Source: Faecenecus sp036648855
GTDB lineage: Bacteria; Bacillota_I; Bacilli_A; RF39; UBA660
Direction: 5' to 3'
Assembly (NCBI GenBank): GCA_036648855.1
Contig: JAVWCU010000051.1
Coordinates: 1-5,714, forward strand
DNA length: 5,714 bases
Part shown: in pieces, positions 1 through 5,714 of the stretch
Layout: the number at the start of each line of letters is the position of its first letter
How positions within the stretch are numbered: the first letter of the stretch is position 1
Notes under the pieces: generated by a model
Database searches by the model: none
Told to the model about the DNA's origin: nothing
What the model saw: only the letters and a program-made list of their open reading frames with translations
Translations under genes and position numbers: made by a program

Positions 1-4
1 AAGT

Positions 5-11
5 TAAGGAG
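5..11 (+). promoter_or_regulatory. Ribosome binding site of addB
   Basis: TAAGGAG is a strong match to the anti-Shine-Dalgarno sequence. It lies 11 nt upstream of the ATG at 23, slightly long but acceptable spacing. It supports that ATG as the true start of a short AddB. An in-frame TAA at 17-19 rules out an upstream extension in this frame. Confidence 0.75.
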
Positions 12-22
12 TTGATTAATAC

Positions 23-2425
23 ATGGAGATAGAAAAGTATTTGGATAAAGAAGCCATTTTAATTGTACCTAGAGAAAAGAAAAAAAGTATTTTAAAAAAA
101 CTTAGTAATAGTAGTTCTTTATATCAGGTCAAAGTTATGACTATAGATGAACTAATAAGAAAGTATTATTTTGATTATACTGAAGAAACTATTTTCTCAC
201 TAGTTAAAGATAAGAACATTAACCCTTCTACTGCTAAGATGTATTTAGATAATCTATATTTCATAAAAGATCAGACTTATCTTAATCCTAAGCTAAAAGA
301 ATTAGTCAGTTTAAAGGAAGAATTAAAAGGTAAAGGTTTATTGACATATACTCCTAGTTTTAAGAGCCTGTTATGCCGTACCAGAGTCATTGTTCTTTCC
401 AGTAAATATCTGAAGGCATTTGATTATACTATGCTAAAAGAGATAGAGGCATTAACAGAAGTTGTTTATTTAAAAAATGAAGTCTCTTATGATAAAGAAA
501 TAGAAGTTTTAGAATTTAATACTATAGATGATGAAGTACATTATATAATTACTAAGATAATAGAATTAAATAATAATAATATACCTTTTTCTAAAATTCA
601 TTTATTAAATGTCACTAGTGAATATAATGTTATTTTGCCTAGATTATTCAAACTTTTTCATATCCCTTTAGATATGCCAAATAGCTCATCTTTATATGGC
701 ACCGTAATTGGTCAGAAGTTCTTAAATTTAATTTTAAATAATATTTCCTTAGAAATTGCTTTAAAAGAACTTGAAAATAGTACAGATAAGGATTTATTAA
801 ATCAATTAATTACTATTTGTAATAAATATGTTTGGCATAAAGGACCTGCTATAGAACTTTATCCATTACTTGTTGAAGAATTAAAAAACTCTTTAATAGT
901 TAATAGTCATTTGTTTAATGCTGTTACAGTTGACTCCTTATATGGTGATTATAAAGAAGATGATTACTGCTTTATCTTAGGTTTTAATGAAGAAAATCTC
1001 CCTAACACTGTTAAGGACGAGGATTATTTAAATGATAAGGAAAAGGTGGAACTTAACTTAGACACTGTAGAAGAAATCAATAAAAGAGAAAAAGAACATC
1101 TTTTAGATTTTATTTATTATTTAGATAATCTAATTATTACTTATAAAAATACTACTCCTTTCTCTATTTTTTATCCATCTAGTTTAATAAAAAATCTGAA
1201 TTTTTCTGTTATAAAGAAAGAAGAAGAACCCTTAAATATAATATATTCTGATCTTGATAGTCAGTTAACTTATGCTAGTAAGTTAGATACTTATTTTAAA
1301 TATGGTACCTTAAGTAAAAATATTGATAAATTAAATAAACATTATCCTTCTTTTCCGTATTTAACTTATAATAATAATTTCACTTCTTTAACTAAAGAGT
1401 CTTTATATAAACATATAAACAATAAATTATTGTTGTCATATTCTAGTCTAGATAATTATTATCATTGTGCATTTAGATACTATGCTAGTAATATTCTCAA
1501 ACTAGATACTTTTGATGAAACCTTTGCTATTAAAGTAGGGACTATATTTCACTATATTCTGTCTATTTGCTTTTCAGATAATTTTGATTTAGAAGAGACC
1601 TTTACTAAAACAATAATGGGCACTGATTTTACAAAAAAAGAATTATTCTTTCTTGTTAAATTAAAAGAAGAGTTAGGGCTTATAATTAAAGTTATAAAGA
1701 ATCAAAATAGTTTAGGTACTTTAAATAAAGCTCTTTATGAACATAAGATTTATATAAAGAAAGACCGAGATATCCCTGTGACTTTTATGGGGATTGTCGA
1801 TAAAATTTTATATGAAGAGCAAGAGAATACTACTAATGTTGCTATCATTGACTATAAAACTGGTAATCCTGAAACTAGTCTATTTAACAGTATATATGGT
1901 TTGGATATGCAACTACCAATTTATCTTTATTTGGTAAAACATAGTGAATTATTTAAAAATGTTAAATTTGTTGGATTTTATTTACAGAAGATTTTGCATA
2001 ATGAAATTACTATTAAACTTAATAAAACTTATCTTGAGCAAAAAGAGAGTTCTCTTAAATTGATGGGATATAGTAATAGTCAAGAATACTTAATTGAAAA
2101 AATAGATAAAGATTATCAAAGTAGTAAAGTTATTCAGGGGATGAGATTAAGTTCAAAAGGTTTTTATAATTATACTAAAGTTCTTAATGACATGGAAATA
2201 GAAAATTTAGATAAATTAGTAGATGAAAAAATAGATAAGGCAATAGCTAGTATTTTAAACTCTGATTTTTCTATTAATCCTAAAGTAATAGGAACGACTA
2301 ATGTAGGTTGTAAGTTTTGTCCTTTTAAGGAATTATGTTATATGACTGATAAGAATTTAGTTTATTTAGATACTAATTCTAATTTAGACTTTTTAAGAGG
2401 TGATAAAGATGCCAAATTGGACTAA
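23..2425 (+). CDS. addB: AddB/RexB-like subunit of the ATP-dependent helicase-nuclease, short form without Walker A
   Basis: Cytoplasmic 800-aa subunit that, with AddA, resects double-strand breaks for RecA-dependent recombination; in this family AddB cuts the 5'-ended strand and its inactive helicase-like half reads Chi. Residues 1-480 are a degenerate UvrD-like region. The IVP strand at 14-16 aligns by hand with the strand after Walker A in Bacillus AddB, and 'FILGFNEENLP' (near 318-328) matches the AddB 'LLGVNDGVLP' region. The PD-(D/E)XK nuclease shows GTIFH (506-510), D593 in GIVDK, D610-Y-K612 and Q630 in QLPIY, so it looks active. C482 plus C763, C766 and C772 (C-x2-C-x5-C) match the four 4Fe-4S ligands of AddB. 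Bacillus AddB is about 1,166 aa, so this one is shortened, mainly N-terminally. The start is set by the upstream AAGGAG and an in-frame stop. The 3' end overlaps addA by 17 bp. RexB naming is equally suitable. Confidence 0.9.
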   Translation: MEIEKYLDKEAILIVPREKKKSILKKLSNSSSLYQVKVMTIDELIRKYYFDYTEETIFSLVKDKNINPSTAKMYLDNLYFIKDQTYLNPKLKELVSLKEELKGKGLLTYTPSFKSLLCRTRVIVLSSKYLKAFDYTMLKEIEALTEVVYLKNEVSYDKEIEVLEFNTIDDEVHYIITKIIELNNNNIPFSKIHLLNVTSEYNVILPRLFKLFHIPLDMPNSSSLYGTVIGQKFLNLILNNISLEIALKELENSTDKDLLNQLITICNKYVWHKGPAIELYPLLVEELKNSLIVNSHLFNAVTVDSLYGDYKEDDYCFILGFNEENLPNTVKDEDYLNDKEKVELNLDTVEEINKREKEHLLDFIYYLDNLIITYKNTTPFSIFYPSSLIKNLNFSVIKKEEEPLNIIYSDLDSQLTYASKLDTYFKYGTLSKNIDKLNKHYPSFPYLTYNNNFTSLTKESLYKHINNKLLLSYSSLDNYYHCAFRYYASNILKLDTFDETFAIKVGTIFHYILSICFSDNFDLEETFTKTIMGTDFTKKELFFLVKLKEELGLIIKVIKNQNSLGTLNKALYEHKIYIKKDRDIPVTFMGIVDKILYEEQENTTNVAIIDYKTGNPETSLFNSIYGLDMQLPIYLYLVKHSELFKNVKFVGFYLQKILHNEITIKLNKTYLEQKESSLKLMGYSNSQEYLIEKIDKDYQSSKVIQGMRLSSKGFYNYTKVLNDMEIENLDKLVDEKIDKAIASILNSDFSINPKVIGTTNVGCKFCPFKELCYMTDKNLVYLDTNSNLDFLRGDKDAKLD
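2395..2404 (+). promoter_or_regulatory. Ribosome binding site of addA, inside the 3' end of addB
   Basis: AAGAGGTGAT is nearly the full anti-Shine-Dalgarno complement, and its AGAGG core ends 8 nt before the ATG at 2409. This decides the start: an in-frame GTG at 2400 gives a longest-frame protein with three extra residues (MIK), but that GTG is part of the ribosome binding site itself and has no suitable site upstream. Because the site lies within the final codons of addB, ribosomes finishing addB at 2425 could re-initiate on addA, which would help keep the subunits in balance. Confidence 0.85.
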
Positions 2426-5400
2426 AGAACAACAGCAAGCAATAGATACTGAGGGTACTAATATTATCGTTAGTGCAGGGGCAGGATCTGGGAAAACAGC
2501 GGTATTAACTGAACGAGTTTTAAGAAAATTAAAACAAGGAGTAGATATTGATCACTTACTTATTTTAACTTTTACAAAAGCAGCAGCTAGTGAGATGAAA
2601 GAAAGAATTAGAGCTTCAATTAGTAAAGATCCTAACTTAAAGAAGCAACTAGATATGCTAGATGGAGCTTATATTACTACCTTTGATAGTTATGCTTTTT
2701 CTGTAGTTAAAAAATATCATTATTTAGAAAATATTTCTAAAAATATAACTATTGGAGATCAAACAATTATAAATATAAAAAAAGAAGAAATATTGGACCA
2801 AATATTTGAAGAATTATATGCTAAATCAGATAAATTATTTTTATCAATGATTACTAGTTTTTGTACTAAAGATGATATTAATATAAAAGAAGCTATCTTA
2901 GATATAAGTAATAAACTAGATATGCGTTATGATAAAGAGACTTATTTAACTAATTATATATCTAGTTATTTTAGTTCTAATACTATTACTTCTAGAGTAA
3001 CTAGTTATACACAACTGCTTCTTCATAAAATAGAACTTATAAGGAATAAAGTTGAAGAATTAGTTTATTTAACATCAGGAAAGTTTATAGATAAATTAGA
3101 AGATGCCATAGAACCCTTATTAGAGGCCTCAACTTATAAAGAAATAAAGGCTGGTTTAGATATAAAACTACCTGCTCTTCCTAATGGAAGTCAAGAAGAG
3201 GCTAAAGCTACAAAAGAGTTTATTTCATCTTTAATGAAAGAATTAAGAGCTATGACTTCTTATATAGATGAAGAAGAAATAAGAGAAACTATATTACTTA
3301 CTAAAGATGTAACAGAATCAATTATTGAAATAATATTAACCTTAGATGACAGAGTTAATGCTTTTAAGAATGATAAAGAAATTTATGAGTTTACAGATAT
3401 TAGTAAATTAGCAATCCATATCTTAGAGAAAAATATTCCAGTTAGAGAAGAACTTAAAAACTATTTTAGTGAGATAATGGTTGATGAATATCAGGATACT
3501 AATGATTTACAAGAAACATTTATTAGTTTTATTGAAAATAATAATGTTTACATGGTAGGAGATATTAAACAATCTATTTATAGGTTTAGAAATGCTAATC
3601 CATATATCTTTAAAAACAAATATGATAAATATAAAGAACATATAGGGGGAGAAAAGATTGATTTAAATAAGAATTTTAGATCTCGTGAAGAAGTCTTAAA
3701 TAATATTAATACAGTTTTTGATCTTATTATGGATGATTTAATTGGAGGAGCAGCTTACAAAGATTCTCATCGGATGATTTTTGGAAATTTAACTTATCAA
3801 GAAGAGGGAATAGTAGATCATAGTAATGATTTAGAAATACTTAGTTTTCCAGTAATAAAGGATTCTCTTTATAAAAAAGAAGAAATAGAAGTTTTTATAA
3901 TTGCAAATGATATAAAAAACAAAGTTGCTAGTCAGTATAAAATATTTGATAAAGATAAGAAAGAAATACGAACTGTAAGTTACAGTGACTTTGTTATTTT
4001 ACTTGACAGAGCTTCTCAATTTGACTTGTATAAAAGAATATTTTCCTTTTTAGGTATTCCTCTAGCTACTATAAAAGATGAGAATATGACAGGGGATACA
4101 GATTTAGGATTATTAAAAAATATTATTAATTTAATAGTACTAACTAGTAAAAATGATTCATCAACAGCATTTAAATACTCTTATATCAGTGTTGCTAGAA
4201 GTTATTTATATAGATTATCTGATCAAGAAATACTTGATACAATAGATAATAATACTTATAAAGACAGTGCTATTATGGAAATAGTAAAAGAAATAGCGAG
4301 TCATTTAGAAAGTTATACAGCAAGAACACTAGTAAATACGGTTATTACAAGGTTTCCTTTTTATGAAAGAATAATAACTGCTGGAAATATTAATAATTCT
4401 TTAGTTAGATTTGAGTACTTAGAAAATATGGCAACAGTTTTAGAAGAATCAGGATATACAGTGTATGATTTATATACTTATTTAGAGACAATTATAAATA
4501 ATAATTTAGAACTAAAATATAGTATACATGAAGAAACTAGTAACAGTTGTAAAATTATGACTATTCATAAATCTAAAGGTTTAGAGTATCCAATCTGTTA
4601 CTATGCAGGTCTTTCTAATAAATTTAATATTAGTGATTTAAAAGCTAAGTTTGTCTATGATAAAAACTTTGGTATAATTGTTCCTTATTTTAAAGAAGGA
4701 ATAGGGGAAACTATTAATAAACCTTTACTAAAAGAGGCTTACTTAATTGACGAAGTATCAGAAAAAATCAGATTATTTTATGTTGCTATGACAAGGGCTA
4801 AAGAGAAAATGATTTTAATATTACCTGAGGGTGATAATAATAACGAGGAAGATTTAGATAACGAAATAGATCTTAATACTAAATTAAAATATAATTCTTT
4901 TATGAGTATAATTAACAGTATTAAGCCAATCTTAAAACCCTATATAACTAATATTGATTTAGCAAATATTCCTATGTCTAAAGACTATAATATTATGTTA
5001 AAAAAAGACTTTACTAAATTATTACCTCGAGCAGATCTAGATATTATAGTTAGAGAAATAACAGGCAAAGAAGAATATATAGAAACAAAACATTATTCTA
5101 AAAATATGATAAAACTTCTTAGTAAAGAAACAGATGATGCTAGACAACTGGGAATTAAATTTCATGAATTATTAGAAAATATAGATTTAAGAAATCCTGA
5201 TTTAGAAGGGCTAGATTCATTTTATAAAATTAAGATTGAGGCTTTTTGTCAGTTGGATTTATTAAAAGATATAGGATTAGCTAAGATATATAAAGAGTAT
5301 GAGTTTATAACTAGGAGGGATAAAGAAGAGTTTCATGGGATTATTGATTTATTATTAGAGTATGATGATCACTGTATTATTATTGACTATAAGTTAAATA

Positions 5401-5528
5401 GTACGCTAGATCCAGCTTATTTAAGTCAATTAAATGGATATAAAGATTATATTATTAATAAAACTAATAAGAAAACTACAATTTATCTTTATTCTATTTT
5501 AAAAGAAGAATTAGTACTTGTTGAATAA
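2409..5528 (+). CDS. addA: AddA/RexA helicase-nuclease subunit
   Basis: The 1,039-aa motor subunit of AddAB: an ATP-driven 3'-5' DNA translocase whose C-terminal nuclease cuts the 3'-ended strand. Superfamily 1A motifs, numbered from the ATG at 2409, are in order: Q motif (Q8 in WTKEQ), Walker A AGAGSGKT (23-30), Ia TFTKAAASEMKER (54-66), Ib TTFDSYAF (90-97), II VDEYQDT (358-364), III VGDIKQSIYRFR (383-394), IV NFRSR (422-426), V TIHKSKGLE (718-726) and VI FYVAMTRAK (790-798). The RecB-type nuclease has GIKFH (915-919), D980 in GIIDL, D993-Y-K995 and Q1007, so both activities appear intact. Bacillus AddA is about 1,232 aa; the shortening seems spread over the inserted helical domains and linkers. 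It overlaps addB by 17 bp. Motif Ib has Asp93 where relatives usually have His. GTG at 2400 is an alternative but unlikely start. The full motif set makes UvrD, PcrA or RecB alternatives unlikely beside addB. Confidence 0.96.
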   Translation: MPNWTKEQQQAIDTEGTNIIVSAGAGSGKTAVLTERVLRKLKQGVDIDHLLILTFTKAAASEMKERIRASISKDPNLKKQLDMLDGAYITTFDSYAFSVVKKYHYLENISKNITIGDQTIINIKKEEILDQIFEELYAKSDKLFLSMITSFCTKDDINIKEAILDISNKLDMRYDKETYLTNYISSYFSSNTITSRVTSYTQLLLHKIELIRNKVEELVYLTSGKFIDKLEDAIEPLLEASTYKEIKAGLDIKLPALPNGSQEEAKATKEFISSLMKELRAMTSYIDEEEIRETILLTKDVTESIIEIILTLDDRVNAFKNDKEIYEFTDISKLAIHILEKNIPVREELKNYFSEIMVDEYQDTNDLQETFISFIENNNVYMVGDIKQSIYRFRNANPYIFKNKYDKYKEHIGGEKIDLNKNFRSREEVLNNINTVFDLIMDDLIGGAAYKDSHRMIFGNLTYQEEGIVDHSNDLEILSFPVIKDSLYKKEEIEVFIIANDIKNKVASQYKIFDKDKKEIRTVSYSDFVILLDRASQFDLYKRIFSFLGIPLATIKDENMTGDTDLGLLKNIINLIVLTSKNDSSTAFKYSYISVARSYLYRLSDQEILDTIDNNTYKDSAIMEIVKEIASHLESYTARTLVNTVITRFPFYERIITAGNINNSLVRFEYLENMATVLEESGYTVYDLYTYLETIINNNLELKYSIHEETSNSCKIMTIHKSKGLEYPICYYAGLSNKFNISDLKAKFVYDKNFGIIVPYFKEGIGETINKPLLKEAYLIDEVSEKIRLFYVAMTRAKEKMILILPEGDNNNEEDLDNEIDLNTKLKYNSFMSIINSIKPILKPYITNIDLANIPMSKDYNIMLKKDFTKLLPRADLDIIVREITGKEEYIETKHYSKNMIKLLSKETDDARQLGIKFHELLENIDLRNPDLEGLDSFYKIKIEAFCQLDLLKDIGLAKIYKEYEFITRRDKEEFHGIIDLLLEYDDHCIIIDYKLNSTLDPAYLSQLNGYKDYIINKTNKKTTIYLYSILKEELVLVE

Positions 5529-5599
5529 GATAGAATATAGTTTTTTATTATAATAGATAATATAATATAAATGAGAGAAGTATTTAATTAATAATATTC

Positions 5600-5620
5600 A
5601 ATAGTAAATAGTAAATAGTA
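5600..5620 (+). repeat. Perfect 7-bp tandem repeat, three copies (AATAGTA)
   Basis: AATAGTA is repeated three times without mismatch at 5600-5606, 5607-5613 and 5614-5620, followed by AG. It lies in the addA-downstream gap, 90 bp before the next start codon, and is outside any coding frame. Short tandem repeats like this can change copy number by slippage; whether this one is regulatory is unknown. Confidence 0.9.
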
Positions 5621-5674
5621 AGTTAAAACTCTTTTCATAAATTAGAATAATTACTTGTAAAAGTAGTTAGAACT
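5621..5674 (+). repeat. Pair of near-identical dyad elements AGTT-N2-AACT
   Basis: AGTTAAAACT (5621-5630) and AGTTAGAACT (5665-5674) differ at one base, and each has inverted AGTT/AACT half-sites around a 2-bp centre. They are 44 bp apart start to start, about four helical turns, upstream of the next gene. The arrangement resembles an operator pair, but the elements are short and AT-rich and chance is a real possibility. Confidence 0.4.
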
Positions 5675-5694
5675 TGATAAGATAATATTACAAG
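5654..5694 (+). repeat. 7-bp inverted repeat CTTGTAA / TTACAAG in the next gene's leader
   Basis: CTTGTAA at 5654-5660 is the exact reverse complement of TTACAAG at 5688-5694, with a 27-nt interval. The right arm sits two bases before the AAGGAG ribosome binding site at 5697. It could be a split operator or a weak hairpin near the ribosome site. The arms do not extend further, so stability would be low. Confidence 0.4.
5655..5683 (+). promoter_or_regulatory. Possible sigma-A promoter of the downstream gene
   Basis: TTGTAA (5655-5660) as -35 and TAAGAT (5678-5683) as -10 are separated by 17 bp; GATAAT (5681-5686) is a better -10 by sequence but gives a 20-bp spacer. Transcription would begin close to 5690-5695, leaving a short leader with the ribosome binding site at 5697. 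In DNA this AT-rich, such matches are common by chance. TATAAT also occurs at 5549-5554 and 5561-5566 without a convincing -35. Confidence 0.2.
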
Positions 5695-5696
5695 GT

Positions 5697-5702
5697 AAGG
5701 AG
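5697..5702 (+). promoter_or_regulatory. Ribosome binding site of the downstream gene
   Basis: AAGGAG lies 8 nt before the ATG at 5711, ideal spacing. It is preceded by a second AAGG (5692-5695). It is the same core motif as that of addB and shows that a real gene starts at the window edge. Confidence 0.75.
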
Positions 5703-5710
5703 TAGAGAAT

Positions 5711-5714
5711 ATGG
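5711..5714 (+). CDS. Start codon of the next gene, cut off by the window edge
   Basis: ATG followed by one G is all that is visible. The call rests on the well-placed AAGGAG at 5697-5702. The second residue would be Val, Ala, Asp, Glu or Gly. Nothing about function can be read; in Bacillus sbcDC follows addBA, but the 182-bp gap here gives no support for operon membership. Confidence 0.6.

Larger units (their letters stand above)
5529..5710. other. AT-rich intergenic region between addA and the next gene
   Basis: This 182-bp gap has no credible gene. Its only open frames are tiny: a 6-codon ATG frame at 5571 and a 16-codon minus-strand frame at 5638-5588, neither with a ribosome binding site. 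No GC-rich hairpin followed by a T-run is visible, so I cannot place an intrinsic terminator for addBA. TATTAT (5546-5551) could pair with ATAATA (5557-5562), but it is all A-T and its T-run (5541-5546) is on the wrong side. The length of the gap suggests the downstream gene has its own promoter. Confidence 0.7.

Noticed and set aside
1..32. Possible 3' end of an upstream gene, reading through frame 3 to TAG at 30-32 or frame 1 to TGA at 13-15.
   Set aside because: Only a few codons are visible and both frames are equally possible, so no upstream gene can be supported.
2400..2408. GTG at 2400 as the addA start.
   Set aside because: It is part of the ribosome binding site for the ATG at 2409, and that ATG gives the N-terminus expected for AddA.
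2498..2502. AGCGG, the B. subtilis Chi pentamer, inside the addA Walker A codons.
   Set aside because: One occurrence of a 5-mer in a conserved coding motif is not evidence of Chi function, and the AddB here does not look able to read that sequence.
23..5528. A novel defence or mobile system built from a nuclease plus a UvrD helicase.
   Set aside because: Motif content, the AddB-type C-x2-C-x5-C Fe-S signature, gene order and overlap all fit housekeeping AddAB; there are no accessory genes, integrase or terminal repeats.
5541..5562. T-run and TATTAT/ATAATA pairing after addA as a terminator.
   Set aside because: The stem has no G-C pairs and the T-run precedes rather than follows it.
5588..5638. 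Minus-strand 16-codon frame beginning MKRVLTYYLL across the 7-bp repeat.
   Set aside because: No ribosome binding site, very short, and its composition follows from AT-rich repeats.

Overview
The window is a compact stretch of a very AT-rich bacterial genome (roughly a quarter G+C by eye). Almost all of it is one two-gene operon on the + strand encoding an AddAB (RexAB) helicase-nuclease, the RecBCD-type double-strand-break repair machine of Bacillota. The gene order (addB then addA, overlapping) is the Bacillus order. Good Shine-Dalgarno sites (AAGGAG, AGAGGTGAT), A/T-ending codons, Lys/Asn/Ile-rich proteins and both subunits being shorter than their Bacillus relatives suggest a low-GC Bacilli or Mycoplasmatota-like lineage (for example the uncultured gut RF39-type groups). 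No in-frame TGA occurs in about 1,839 codons and both Trp codons are TGG, so the standard bacterial code fits and the Mycoplasma code is unlikely. The lineage is an inference; no marker gene is present.

Layout: 1-22 is a short leader with a ribosome binding site. 23-2425 is addB (800 aa), with a degenerate, shortened helicase-like N-terminal part, an intact PD-(D/E)XK nuclease and all four iron-sulfur cysteines. 2409-5528 is addA (1,039 aa from the preferred ATG), a UvrD-type helicase with all core motifs plus a C-terminal RecB-type nuclease. The genes overlap by 17 bp and the addA ribosome binding site lies in the last addB codons, so translation is probably coupled. 5529-5710 is an AT-rich intergenic region with a perfect 7-bp x 3 tandem repeat, two near-identical AGTT-N2-AACT elements, a 7-bp inverted repeat and a ribosome binding site. 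The next gene starts at 5711 and is cut off by the window edge.

Together AddA (3'-5' motor and one nuclease) and AddB (second nuclease, Fe-S-stabilised, normally the Chi reader) would bind broken DNA ends, unwind and resect them and prepare 3' tails for RecA. No new multi-gene system is visible. The most interesting point is that AddB starts just after where the ancestral Walker A would be and, in a hand alignment, has lost the residues that read Chi in Bacillus subtilis AddB. This suggests a changed or absent Chi response.
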